Shown: in pieces, positions 7,901 through 16,549 of the stretch | Layout: each line of letters starts with the position of its first letter | How positions within the stretch are numbered: the first letter of the stretch is position 1 | Assembly (NCBI RefSeq): GCF_028890115.1 | Contig: NZ_JARCJD010000016.1 | Coordinates: 1 to 64,000, forward strand | Direction of reading: 5' to 3' | DNA from: Phaeobacter sp. QD34_24 | GTDB lineage: Bacteria > Pseudomonadota > Alphaproteobacteria > Rhodobacterales > Rhodobacteraceae | Length of the DNA stretch: 64,000 nt | Program-made: the position numbers and the translations under genes | The notes under the pieces: generated by a model | Seen by the model: only the letters and a program-made list of their open reading frames with translations | Database searches by the model: none | Told to the model about the DNA's origin: nothing

Positions 7901-10567
7901 TTAGCTGGCGTCGGAGGCCTTTTTCGTGGTTTTCTTCGCCGCCGCCTTCTTGGTCGCGGTCTTCTTTGCGGCAGTTTTCTTGGCCGGGGCCTTCTTCTTG
8001 GTCTTCCCGGCCTTCTCGGTGATCAGCTGAACCGCCATCTCCATGGTGACATTGGCAGGTTCCACGTCCTTGGGCAGGGTGGCGTTCACCTTCTCCCATT
8101 TCACATAAGGCCCGTAGCGTCCGTCCATGATGCTGACCGCACCGCCGCTCTCGGGATGTTCGCCGAGTTCCTTCAGCGCCTTGGCTGCGGCGCGGCGGCC
8201 ACGTCCGGGGTTGGCGCGCTTTTCGGCCAGCATTTCCACCGCGCGGTTCATGCCGATCTCGAAGACGTCCAGCGTCTCCTTGAGGTTCACATAGACCGGC
8301 TTTTCCTCGTCCGGGCGCTGGTGCGCGATATAGGGGCCAAAGCGACCCAGGTTCGACTGGATTGCGCCGCCATCCGGGTGCTGGCCGATTTCTCGGGGCA
8401 GGGTCAGCAGGGTAACCGCCTGTTCCAGGGTGATCTCATTGGGGCCCCAGCCGGGCAGGAAATCCCGCCCCTGTTTCGGAAGCGAAGACCGGGGCGGCTT
8501 CTTGTTCTCAGGCGTCGCCTCGCCGCGCTGCACATAAGGCCCGAACCGCCCGGACTTCAGGTGGATCTCATCGCCATCATCCTCACCCAGGATCCGCTCG
8601 TACCCTTCGGCACCCTCGCCGGAAATCGGTCGGGTGTAGTTGCATTCCGGGTAGTTTCCGCAGCCCACGAAGCCGCCGGTGCGCGAGGTCTTGAGATGCA
8701 GCTGGCCCGCGCCGCACTTGGGGCAGATGCGCGGATCGGTGCCATCCTCACGCGGCGGATAAAGCTGCGGTGCCAGGGCATCGTCCAGCACATCCAGCAC
8801 CTCGGTGATCCGCAGATCGGAGGTTTCTGCAATCGCAGCCGAGAAATCGCGCCAGAACTTGCCCAGGAGATCCTTGTAATCGGCGTCCCCGGCGCTGACG
8901 TCATCCAGCTGTTCCTCCAGCGCGGCGGTGAAATCATATTCCACATAGCGCTTGAAGAAGTTCAGCAGGAAGATGGTGACGATCCGCCCCTTGTCCTCGG
9001 GGAAGAGACGGTTCTTCTCCTTGCGGACATACTCGCGGTCCTGGATCGTGGTGATCACGCTGGCATAGGTCGAGGGGCGGCCGATGCCCAGCTCTTCCAT
9101 CTTCTTGACCAGGGTGGCCTCGGTATAGCGCGGCGGCGGCTGGGTGTGGTGCTGCAGGCCCAGGACGGCGGCATTGTCCGACAGGATCGCGGCGTCCTTG
9201 CCTGCCTTTTCGGCCTGCGCCGCCAGCGAGGAGGCAAAGCTGATGCCTTCGCCGTTCATGATCTGCGGCAGGCGTTTGTCGTCCTCGTCCACCACATCGT
9301 CGCGGCCCTCTTCGTAGACGCGCATGAAACCGTCGAACAGCACCACTTGCCCCGTGGCGCGCAGCACCACCTGGCCATCGTTCGAGCCGATATCCACGGT
9401 GGTGCGCTCCATCCGGGCGCCTTCCATCTGGCAAGAGATCGTGCGCTTCCAGATCAGATCATAGAGCTTGCGCTGATCCTCTTCGCTGACCTTCAGGCTC
9501 TTGGCGTCGCGGCTCATATCCGTGGGGCGGATACATTCATGCGCTTCCTGAGCGTTCTTGGCCTTGTTCTTGTAGATGCGGGGCGATGCGGGCACGTAGT
9601 CCGCGCCATAGCGGGTTTCGATCTCGGCGCGGGCGGCCTGCACCGCTTCGGGCGCCATGTCGATCCCATCGGTTCGCATATAGGTGATGTATCCCGCCTC
9701 ATAGAGCCGCTGTGCCGCATTCATGCACTGGCGTGCACCCATGCCGAACTTGCGGCTGGCCTCCTGCTGCAGGGTGGAGGTCATGAAAGGCGCCGAAGGG
9801 TTGCGGGAGGCGGGCTTTGCCTCGACCGATTTCACCACCAGATTGCGGCTGGCCACCGCCTGCACCGCCAGTTCGGCGGCGGTGGAATTGGCGAGGTCGT
9901 ATTTGTCGAGCTTGTCGCCGCCCAGAACCGTGAGGCGCGCCTCGAACTCCTGGCCGCGCGGGGTGGCAAGCTGCGCCTTCACCGACCAGTATTCACGCGG
10001 ATTGAAGGCTTCGATCTCCATTTCGCGTTCGACGATCAGGCGCAGGCAGACCGATTGCACCCGGCCGGCAGACCGCGCACCGGGCAGCTTGCGCCACAGA
10101 ACGGGGGACAGGTTGAAGCCCACGAGGTAATCCAGCGCGCGGCGGGCCAGGTAGGCCTCCACCAGCGGCATGTCGACCTGGCGGGGATGTTTCATCGCCT
10201 CGGCCACGGCCTCCTTGGTGATCGCGTTGAATGTGACGCGGCTGACCGGCGTGTCCTTCTTGATCGAGCGGCGCTTGGTCAGCGCCTCCTGCAGGTGCCA
10301 GCTGATTGCCTCTCCTTCGCGATCGGGGTCGGTCGCGAGAATCAGTGCGTTGTCTTCCTTCAGCGCGTCGGCAATGGCCTTGACGTGCTTGCGGCTGTCG
10401 GCTCCGACCTCCCATTTCATGTCGAAGTCATGTTCGGTGTCGACCGATCCGTCCTTGGGCGGCAGGTCGCGCACGTGACCGTAGGAGGCAAGAACGGTGT
10501 AGTCAGAACCCAGGTATTTGTTGATCGTTTTTGCTTTGGCTGGGGATTCGACGACTACGACTGGCAT
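7901..10567 (-). CDS. topA: DNA topoisomerase I
   Basis: 888-aa type IA topoisomerase that relaxes negative supercoils. Domains in order: Toprim (MPVVVVESPAKAKTI at the N terminus; the metal-binding ATDPDREGEAISWH at 79-92), then the catalytic arch with active Tyr296 in GYITYMRTD, a C-terminal four-Cys zinc ribbon (CPKCGAG, CGNYPEC), and three TopA C-terminal repeats with FGPYV/RYGPYV motifs. The last about 30 residues are almost purely Lys, Ala and Thr, like a histone H1 tail. The gene lies downstream of dprA on the same strand with a 172-base gap. Confidence 0.97.
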   Translation of the reverse strand: MPVVVVESPAKAKTINKYLGSDYTVLASYGHVRDLPPKDGSVDTEHDFDMKWEVGADSRKHVKAIADALKEDNALILATDPDREGEAISWHLQEALTKRRSIKKDTPVSRVTFNAITKEAVAEAMKHPRQVDMPLVEAYLARRALDYLVGFNLSPVLWRKLPGARSAGRVQSVCLRLIVEREMEIEAFNPREYWSVKAQLATPRGQEFEARLTVLGGDKLDKYDLANSTAAELAVQAVASRNLVVKSVEAKPASRNPSAPFMTSTLQQEASRKFGMGARQCMNAAQRLYEAGYITYMRTDGIDMAPEAVQAARAEIETRYGADYVPASPRIYKNKAKNAQEAHECIRPTDMSRDAKSLKVSEEDQRKLYDLIWKRTISCQMEGARMERTTVDIGSNDGQVVLRATGQVVLFDGFMRVYEEGRDDVVDEDDKRLPQIMNGEGISFASSLAAQAEKAGKDAAILSDNAAVLGLQHHTQPPPRYTEATLVKKMEELGIGRPSTYASVITTIQDREYVRKEKNRLFPEDKGRIVTIFLLNFFKRYVEYDFTAALEEQLDDVSAGDADYKDLLGKFWRDFSAAIAETSDLRITEVLDVLDDALAPQLYPPREDGTDPRICPKCGAGQLHLKTSRTGGFVGCGNYPECNYTRPISGEGAEGYERILGEDDGDEIHLKSGRFGPYVQRGEATPENKKPPRSSLPKQGRDFLPGWGPNEITLEQAVTLLTLPREIGQHPDGGAIQSNLGRFGPYIAHQRPDEEKPVYVNLKETLDVFEIGMNRAVEMLAEKRANPGRGRRAAAKALKELGEHPESGGAVSIMDGRYGPYVKWEKVNATLPKDVEPANVTMEMAVQLITEKAGKTKKKAPAKKTAAKKTATKKAAAKKTTKKASDAS

Positions 10568-10739
10568 GAAAATTCGGGACCTCTTGAAGGGCGGATACTT
10601 CGCGCTCTATGGCGGGGCAAGATGTGGCGTGCAAGGGGAGAATGTCAATGCGCGGGCTTTGGACGCGGTGTCTGCGCTGACTTTGCCGCGCTTTGCATCG
10701 CTTTTGCCCGGGATCGGTGGCGGCGGTCTCACGCGGCAT

Positions 10740-11945
10740 TCAGTCCCCCTTGCCGCCGGGTGGGCGGGAGAGCATGCCGCCGGGATGGCGGTCGATCTCT
10801 CCGTCCAGTTCCAGTTCCGTCAGCACCGACGACAGGTCTTTCGGTGCGACCGCCAGTTCATGAAGCAGTTGATCCTCCGGAGTGGGGGAGGGGCCGAGCC
10901 GGGCCAGGACCTGCTGGTGCAGGGCGGCGGTTTCACGCAGGTTGCGACGCTCGGGTGGCGGTGGCGGCAGATCGGCCAGGGATTCGCGCGGGGATTTCCG
11001 GGGGCATTGCGCGCTGGCTGTCCGCTGCGGGGGGCGGGCGTCCGGGCTGTCCATCGGGGGCAGGGCGGAGATCACGTCCTCGGCGTTGCGCACCAGCTGG
11101 GCGCCATCGCGGATCAGCATGTTGCAGCCCGAGGCGCGGGCATCAAAGGGGTGCCCCGGCACAGCCAGCACCTCGCGCCCCATATCCAGCGCATCGCGGG
11201 CGGTGATCAGGCTGCCGGATTTGGCGGCAGCCTCCACCACAACCACGGCCTGGGCAAGACCGGCAATGATCCGGTTGCGTTTCGGGAAATGCCGCGCCTG
11301 GGGCGCCAGCCCCATGGGCTGCTCGGACAACATCAGCCCCTGGCGATAGATGTCCTGGCCAAGTCGGGTGTTTTCCGACGGGTAGATCACATCCACCCCA
11401 CCGGCCAGCACCGAGACGGTGCCACCGCTGAGTGCGGCCTGATGGGCGGCGGTGTCCACGCCCCGGGCCAGGCCGGAAACCACCACATAGCCGCGCGCCG
11501 CCAGATCATGCGCCAGCGCCCGCGCCATGCGCGTCCCCAGCGAGGAGGCATTGCGGGCGCCGACGATGGCGATCATCGGTCGTTTGAGAAGGTCGAGATT
11601 GCCGATCGCCCAAAGGGCAGGCGGGGCATCTTTCAATTGCGCGAGGAGGGCGGGATAGTCGGGATCCCCAAAGCACAAAAGCCGCGCTTTGGCGGCTTTT
11701 GCGGCTTTCATTTCGGCGTTTACCGCGTCGGCAGGGCATGTTTCATACCCCTTTTGGCCAGCGGAACGTGCCATTTTAGGCAACGCTTCCAGCGCATTCT
11801 GCGCTGAACCGTGTTCAGAGAGCAGCCGGTAGAATGTAGCCGGTCCAACCCGTCTGGAGCGCAAAAGGCGAAGCCACGAACGCCGGAGATCTTCCGTGGT
11901 GGGTGGGAGTGGGGGGTGAGTGGAAGAATGTGCTTCTTCAGTCAT
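10740..11945 (-). CDS. dprA: DNA-processing protein DprA (Smf)
   Basis: 401-aa protein that binds incoming single-stranded DNA and loads RecA during natural transformation. It has an N-terminal SAM-like helical region (about 20-90), the Rossmann-like core (IVGARNASSLGTRMA, VVSGLARGVDTAAHQAAL, LAGGVDVIYPSEN, SEQPMGLAP) and a C-terminal winged-helix segment (about 335-390) after a proline/arginine-rich linker. The length and the extra C-terminal domain are usual in alphaproteobacteria. The start used is the ATG at 11945. It is followed by topA, and an inverted repeat (TTAACC, six bases, GGTTAA at 11976-11993) lies upstream. Confidence 0.94.
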   Translation of the reverse strand: MTEEAHSSTHPPLPPTTEDLRRSWLRLLRSRRVGPATFYRLLSEHGSAQNALEALPKMARSAGQKGYETCPADAVNAEMKAAKAAKARLLCFGDPDYPALLAQLKDAPPALWAIGNLDLLKRPMIAIVGARNASSLGTRMARALAHDLAARGYVVVSGLARGVDTAAHQAALSGGTVSVLAGGVDVIYPSENTRLGQDIYRQGLMLSEQPMGLAPQARHFPKRNRIIAGLAQAVVVVEAAAKSGSLITARDALDMGREVLAVPGHPFDARASGCNMLIRDGAQLVRNAEDVISALPPMDSPDARPPQRTASAQCPRKSPRESLADLPPPPPERRNLRETAALHQQVLARLGPSPTPEDQLLHELAVAPKDLSSVLTELELDGEIDRHPGGMLSRPPGGKGD

Positions 11946-12140
11946 CCATAACTCCGCCTGTTTGCATCCTTAGAATTAACCTTGTCGGGTTAACAGGTGG
12001 TGAATACGTTCAAATTTTCCAATGTTTTTCGCAGAAATTCTGTAAGTCATTGTTTTTGTGCGGTGAGTTTTTGAGGTCGCCCTGTGGAAGCCCCTGCAGC
12101 CCGGCGCGATCAGGAGCCTATTGCGATACAGTACAGTAAA

Positions 12141-12164
12141 AAAACGGACCAATGGGTCCGTTTT
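12141..12164. terminator. Bidirectional terminator
   Basis: AAAACGGACC, loop AATG, GGTCCGTTTT forms a 10-bp stem with A and T runs. It lies between tldD and dprA, both on the minus strand, so it should end the tldD transcript. Confidence 0.85.
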
Positions 12165-12213
12165 GTGTTCAGTTGCAGGTGATTCCGCCGGAAATTAACC
12201 AGCAGATCTTTAC

Positions 12214-13635
12214 CTAAATCGCGGCGCCGCCGACCGTAAGGCCACCCATCAGGACCGAAGGCTGGCCGACGCCCACAGGCACCCACTGGCCTGCCTTGCC
12301 GCAGTTGCCCATGCCCGGATCCAGCTCCATGTCATTGCCGAGCGCGCGGATCTGCTTCAGAGCGGTGGCGCCGTCTCCGATCAATGTGGCGCCCTTCACC
12401 GGGGCACCGACCTTGCCATTCTGGACACGGTAGGCCTCGGTGCAGGAAAAGACGAACTTGCCATTGGTGATGTCCACCTGTCCGCCACCAAAGCCGACGG
12501 CCCAGATCCCGTCTTTCATGCCCGCGACCAGATCCGCGGGATCGGTATCGCCCCCCATCATATATGTGTTGGTCATCCGTGGCATGGGGGCATGGGCATA
12601 GCTTTGCCGCCGCCCGTTGCCGGTGGCCTCAACTCCCATCAGCCGGGCGTTCTGCCGGTCCTGCATGAAGCCGACCAGGATGCCGTCCTCGATCAGGGTG
12701 GTTTTCTGGCTGGGGGTGCCTTCGTCATCGACGGTGATCGAGCCGCGCCGGTCCGGGATGGTGCCATCATCCAGCACGGTGACACCGGGAGCGGCGATGC
12801 GCTGCCCCATCAGTCCTGCAAAGGCCGAGCTGCCCTTGCGGTTGAAGTCGCCTTCCAGCCCGTGGCCGATCGCCTCGTGCAGAAGAATGCCAGGCCAGCC
12901 CGGGCCCAGGACAACCTCCATCTCCCCGGCAGGGGCCGGGATGGCGTCCAGATTGACCAGGGCGATTCGCAAGGCCTCGCGCGCCTTGTCCTGCCAGCTG
13001 GCCGGATCGATCAGCCCATCAAGGCCGACGCGCCCGCCGCCGCCAACGGATCCGCTTTCGCGGCGCCCGTTCTGTTCCACGATGACCGAGACGTTGAGCC
13101 GCGTCATCGGACGCACATCGCGCACCCGCACCCCGTCGGCGCGCAGGATCTCCACCTCCTGCAGGGAGGCTGCCAGGGTGGCAGAGACCTGCACCACACG
13201 GGAATCCAGCCCGCGGGCAAAGGCGTCGATCTCGCGCAGGGTCTCCACCTTGACCGGAAAGGGCAGGGCCCCGATCGGATCCGCGTCGGTATAAAGCTTC
13301 TTGTTGGTCGCGACGGGAGGATCGGCATAGGTGCCGCCCCCATCGCCTACCGCAAGGCGCGCGGTCTCTGCGGCGCGGCTCAGGGCCGGGATCGAGACAT
13401 CGGTGGAATGGGCATAGCCCGCCACCTCGCCATTGACGGCGCGCAGTCCGAAGCCTTCGGAGGCATCATAGCTGGCGCTGCGCAGGCGGCCATCGTCAAA
13501 GACCAGCGCCTCGGACTTGCGCCGTTCGACAAAGATCTCTCCATCGTCGGCGCCCTTGGTCGCGCTCTGCAGGATGGCGAGCGCCTCATCCTCGGGGAGG
13601 CTGGTCTCAAATGGGCGATAGGCCGTGGTTTCCAT
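12214..13635 (-). CDS. tldD: Metalloprotease TldD
   Basis: 473-aa subunit of the TldD/TldE zinc protease, which processes or degrades small exported peptides (the E. coli pair matures microcin B17 and degrades CcdA). The metal motif HEAIGH is at 253-258 (HExxxH). GSVGGGGRVGLDGLID and the C-terminal CTEAYRVQNGKVGAPVKGAT are typical of the family. No tldE lies in this window. Its promoter region is shared with the cytochrome oxidase operon, with an FNR-type box about 32 bases upstream of its start. Confidence 0.95.
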   Translation of the reverse strand: METTAYRPFETSLPEDEALAILQSATKGADDGEIFVERRKSEALVFDDGRLRSASYDASEGFGLRAVNGEVAGYAHSTDVSIPALSRAAETARLAVGDGGGTYADPPVATNKKLYTDADPIGALPFPVKVETLREIDAFARGLDSRVVQVSATLAASLQEVEILRADGVRVRDVRPMTRLNVSVIVEQNGRRESGSVGGGGRVGLDGLIDPASWQDKAREALRIALVNLDAIPAPAGEMEVVLGPGWPGILLHEAIGHGLEGDFNRKGSSAFAGLMGQRIAAPGVTVLDDGTIPDRRGSITVDDEGTPSQKTTLIEDGILVGFMQDRQNARLMGVEATGNGRRQSYAHAPMPRMTNTYMMGGDTDPADLVAGMKDGIWAVGFGGGQVDITNGKFVFSCTEAYRVQNGKVGAPVKGATLIGDGATALKQIRALGNDMELDPGMGNCGKAGQWVPVGVGQPSVLMGGLTVGGAAI

Positions 13636-13666
13636 GTCTCATTCCTCTTCGGCGGGCCGACTTTTT

Positions 13667-13680
13667 TTGATCTAAATCAA
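13667..13680. promoter_or_regulatory. FNR/FnrL-type binding box
   Basis: TTGATCTAAATCAA is a perfect match to the FNR consensus TTGAT-N4-ATCAA. It lies in the tldD/coxB divergent gap, 32 bases from the tldD start and 162 bases from the coxB start. Oxygen-responsive control of the terminal oxidase operon, tldD or both is the natural reading. Confidence 0.75.
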
Positions 13681-13841
13681 GAAAGCGACGCTTTGCCGCT
13701 CGGCTACCTCTTTATCTGTACGCCCGAATATGATTTTAAGCTGCGTCAAAGACAACGGGTCCGGTGCGTTTTGTGGAATCAAGGATTTCATATAATGTCG
13801 CCGGTAGCAGCAACAACGCGATCAAACGATCAGGACATGAC

Positions 13842-14681
13842 ATGAAGAATGCTTTGATGCTTTCGGGCCTTTTTGCTGGCCTCTTTAGCCTTCCAGCCAC
13901 AGCGCAAGAAGGTCTGGAAACCATTGGCAAGCCGACCAACGGTGGCCTGGGATTCCAGCCGGCCGCGACAGAACTGGCGGAAGGTATCCACAAGCTGGAC
14001 GGTATCATCCTGGTGATCATCACCGCCGTCTGCATCCTGGTGGGGCTGTTGCTGCTTTACGCCATCGTGCGTTTCAACAAGCGGGCCAACCCTGAATCGG
14101 CCTCCTTCACCCACAACACCCCGATCGAAATTGCCTGGACGGTGATTCCGATCCTGATTCTAGTCTTCATTGGCTCCTTCTCGCTGCCGGAACTGTTCCG
14201 CCAGCAGGAGATCCCGGAAGGGGACGTGACCATCAAGGTGACCGGCTACCAGTGGTACTGGGGCTATGAATATGTCGACCACGAGTTCGGCTTTGAAAGC
14301 TTCTTGCTGCCGAAAGAAGAGCTGGCAGACTACGGCTACAATGAAGATGAATACCTGCTGGCAACCGATACCGCTGTTGTCGTGCCGGTGGGCAAGACCG
14401 TCGTGATGCAGGTGACCGCGGCCGACGTGATCCACTCCTGGGCGATGCCCGCCTTCGGCGTGAAGCAGGATGGCGTTCCGGGCCGCCTGGCCGAACTGTG
14501 GTTCAAGGCCGAAAAGGAAGGCATCTACTTCGGTCAGTGCTCCGAGCTCTGCGGCAAGGACCACGCCTATATGCCGATCACCGTCAAAGTGGTCAGCCAG
14601 GAAGCCTATGACGAATGGCTGCAGGGCGCGATCGAGGAATATGCGGGCCTTCCGCAGTCCTACCAGGTCGCCTCCAACTGA
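13842..14681 (+). CDS. coxB: Cytochrome c oxidase subunit II (aa3 type)
   Basis: 279 aa. It takes electrons from cytochrome c through the dinuclear CuA site. The signal peptide spans about 1-21 (cleaved near TAQ), with two membrane helices at about 53-75 and 98-116, followed by the periplasmic cupredoxin domain. The CuA ligands are all present: His198, Cys233, Glu235, Cys237, His241 and Met244 ([15 protein letters not shown]). The aromatic stretch YQWYWGYEY (136-144) is the electron-entry region. The ATG at 13842 gives the expected signal peptide. First gene of the ctaB/ctaG/coxC/surf1 operon; subunit I is not in the window. Confidence 0.96.
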   Translation: MKNALMLSGLFAGLFSLPATAQEGLETIGKPTNGGLGFQPAATELAEGIHKLDGIILVIITAVCILVGLLLLYAIVRFNKRANPESASFTHNTPIEIAWTVIPILILVFIGSFSLPELFRQQEIPEGDVTIKVTGYQWYWGYEYVDHEFGFESFLLPKEELADYGYNEDEYLLATDTAVVVPVGKTVVMQVTAADVIHSWAMPAFGVKQDGVPGRLAELWFKAEKEGIYFGQCSELCGKDHAYMPITVKVVSQEAYDEWLQGAIEEYAGLPQSYQVASN

Positions 14682-14690
14682 TCTGATCCG

Positions 14691-14707
14691 GGGCCGCATG
14701 GCGGCCC
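14691..14707 (+). promoter_or_regulatory. Intercistronic hairpin between coxB and ctaB
   Basis: GGGCCGC, loop ATG, GCGGCCC forms a perfect 7-bp stem without a T-run, ten bases after the coxB stop. It may stabilise coxB mRNA or reduce expression of the assembly genes relative to coxB. Confidence 0.5.
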
Positions 14708-14808
14708 CTCACATGGGCGCTTCCCATATCGGTGGCGCCCATCGCACCATCTGAAACCCAACGAGGATGCGCCCCGTGCCGCATCCCCTGATGGCCAAAG
14801 AGACTGAC

Positions 14809-15750
14809 ATGAGCGACGCAAGCATCAATGCCAGAAACATCCGCGAAGACGAGCCGAGCTTTGGCGATTATTTCGCCCTGCTGAAGCCGCGCGTGATGTC
14901 CTTGGTGGTCTTTACCGCCCTTGTGGGGCTGCTTGCAGCGCCGGTCGGCGTGCATCCCGTGATCGGTTTTGCCGCGATCCTGTTCATCGCCATCGGCGGC
15001 GGCGCTTCCGGTGCGCTCAACATGTGGTGGGACGCGGATATCGACCAGGTGATGAAACGCACCAAGTCGCGTCCCATTCCCGCGGGCAAGGTCGAGGCGG
15101 GTGAGGCGCTGAGCCTCGGTCTGGCGCTCTCGGGTCTCTCCTGCATCATGCTGGGGCTGGCGACCAACCTCTTTGCAGGTGCCTTTCTGGCCTTCACCAT
15201 CTTCTTTTACGTCGTCATCTACACCATGTGGCTGAAGCGGGCGACGCCGCAGAACATCGTGATCGGCGGTGCCGCCGGGGCCTTCCCGCCGGTCATTGGC
15301 TGGGTCGCGGCCACCGGCACCATGTCGGTCGAGCCCTGGCTGATGTTCGCGCTGACCTTCATGTGGACGCCGCCGCACTTCTGGGCGCTGGCGCTGTTCA
15401 TGCGGTCGGATTATGACGATGCCGGCGTGCCGATGCTGACCGTGACTCATGGTCGCCGGGCCACCCGCATCCATATCCTGGTTTACACCGTGCTTCTGGC
15501 GATCCTGGCCGTGGGCACGGCCTTCTCGGGCATCGGTGGTCCGATCTACCTGGCCGTGGCCGCGGTGTTGAATGCCCTATTCCTGCATGGCGCCTGGAAG
15601 ATCTTCCGCCGCGACGAAGACGACAGCGAAGCGGATAATTTCAAGGTCGAACGGTCTTTCTTCAAGCTTTCCCTGCTTTACCTGTTCCTGCACTTCGGCG
15701 CGATCCTCGTCGAGGCTCTGCTGAAACCCTATGGGCTGGGAGGCTGGTAA
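14809..15750 (+). CDS. ctaB: Protoheme IX farnesyltransferase (heme O synthase)
   Basis: 313-aa integral membrane prenyltransferase that converts heme B to heme O, the precursor of heme A for the oxidase. The prenyl-diphosphate-binding motif is visible in NMWWDADIDQVMKRT and SRPIPAG, and the second Asp-rich region in RSDYDDAGVPML. It has about eight or nine hydrophobic segments. I prefer the ATG at 14809 because MSDASIN...PSFGDYFALLKPRV is the family-like start; in-frame ATGs at 14767 and 14791 are possible alternatives. The small next gene starts one base after its stop. Confidence 0.94.
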   Translation: MSDASINARNIREDEPSFGDYFALLKPRVMSLVVFTALVGLLAAPVGVHPVIGFAAILFIAIGGGASGALNMWWDADIDQVMKRTKSRPIPAGKVEAGEALSLGLALSGLSCIMLGLATNLFAGAFLAFTIFFYVVIYTMWLKRATPQNIVIGGAAGAFPPVIGWVAATGTMSVEPWLMFALTFMWTPPHFWALALFMRSDYDDAGVPMLTVTHGRRATRIHILVYTVLLAILAVGTAFSGIGGPIYLAVAAVLNALFLHGAWKIFRRDEDDSEADNFKVERSFFKLSLLYLFLHFGAILVEALLKPYGLGGW

Positions 15751-15751
15751 G

Positions 15752-15928
15752 ATGGCCATTCGCAAGGAACACGATCTGCACAAGCGGCGCCTGGGGCGCA
15801 ACATGGGCGTTGGCCTGCTTCTGGGCGGCTTTGTTGTCCTGGTGCTGGCGCTGACCATGGTCAAGGTGACCTCCAAAGGGTTCAAGTTCCCCCAGGCGCA
15901 GACAGCACCACAGGCGGAGCAGAACTGA
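15752..15928 (+). CDS. Small membrane protein of the oxidase operon (CoxF-like)
   Basis: 58-aa protein with a basic N terminus (RKEHDLHKRRLGRN) and one membrane helix at about 18-40, then a short polar tail. Genes of this size at this place, between ctaB and ctaG, are a regular part of rhodobacterial cox operons and are usually called cytochrome oxidase assembly or CoxF. It starts one base after ctaB, and its stop codon overlaps the ctaG start (TGATG), so it is translationally coupled to both. Its exact role is not clear. Confidence 0.75.
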   Translation: MAIRKEHDLHKRRLGRNMGVGLLLGGFVVLVLALTMVKVTSKGFKFPQAQTAPQAEQN

Positions 15929-16515
15929 TGGCGATCCAAGGTCCGCAGAAAACCGTTCTTCAGCTTGTCGGCGTGGTTGTCTTCATGGGCGGCCTGGCCT
16001 GGGCTTCGGTGCCGTTCTACGACTGGTTTTGCCGGGTAACCGGCTTTGGCGGCGTCACGGGCGTGGCCGAGCAGGGATCGGACACCATCCTTGATAAGAC
16101 CATAACCGTGCGCTTTGACGCCTCCAAGGAGCGCGACATGCCCTGGCAGTTCAAGCCGGTCGCGCGCGAAATGGAGATCCGGATCGGAGAGACCGGCCTT
16201 GCCTTCTACGAGGCCTATAATCCGACCGACAAACCGGTTGCCGGCCAGGCGTCCTATAATGTGACGCCCTATTCCGCCGGCGCCTTCTTTGAGAAAATCG
16301 CCTGTTTCTGCTTTGAGGAACAGGTGCTGCAACCGGGGGAGCGGGTGCAGATGCCCGTGACCTTCTTTGTGGATCCGGAAATCGTTGAGGACCGGGACGG
16401 AAAGTTCGTGCATACGATCACGCTTTCCTACACATTCTATGAAATCGATCTGCCCGAGGGCTATGCCGCTCTCGACACCGGTGATAAAGCCGGGGCAGGC
16501 ACAACCACGAACTAG
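15928..16515 (+). CDS. ctaG: Cytochrome c oxidase assembly protein CtaG (Cox11)
   Basis: 195-aa copper chaperone that delivers copper to the CuB site of subunit I. It has one N-terminal membrane anchor (about 8-28) and a periplasmic immunoglobulin-like domain. The copper-binding CFCF motif is present (Cys126, Cys128 in KIACFCFEEQ), and the third conserved Cys is at 35 (YDWFCRVTGFGG). The ATG overlaps the preceding stop by one base. Its stop codon sits inside an 11-base tandem duplication (see 16507-16528). Confidence 0.95.
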   Translation: MAIQGPQKTVLQLVGVVVFMGGLAWASVPFYDWFCRVTGFGGVTGVAEQGSDTILDKTITVRFDASKERDMPWQFKPVAREMEIRIGETGLAFYEAYNPTDKPVAGQASYNVTPYSAGAFFEKIACFCFEEQVLQPGERVQMPVTFFVDPEIVEDRDGKFVHTITLSYTFYEIDLPEGYAALDTGDKAGAGTTTN

Positions 16516-16528
16516 GCACGAACTAGGC
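16507..16528. repeat. 11-base tandem duplication at the ctaG stop codon
   Basis: ACGAACTAGGC occurs twice in direct succession (16507-16517, 16518-16528). The first copy contains the ctaG TAG stop and the second repeats it out of frame in the spacer before coxC. Confidence 0.85.
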
Positions 16529-16549
16529 CGCTAGGTGAGGGACACTTAA

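Noticed and set aside
7745-11206. Very long open frame (over 1100 codons) on the plus strand opposite topA and dprA
   Set aside because: It is the mirror of two clear genes in GC-rich DNA and has no recognisable domain; its residue mix (His, Arg, Gln, Gly-rich) is that of an antisense shadow.
11976-11993. Possible CtrA site (TTAACC-N6-GGTTAA) upstream of dprA
   Set aside because: The two TTAA halves are 10 bases apart rather than the 7 of CtrA sites. It is recorded only as an inverted repeat.
12592-13845. Plus-strand frame opposite tldD running into the coxB control region
   Set aside because: tldD is certain on the minus strand; the frame would also cover the FNR box and promoter.
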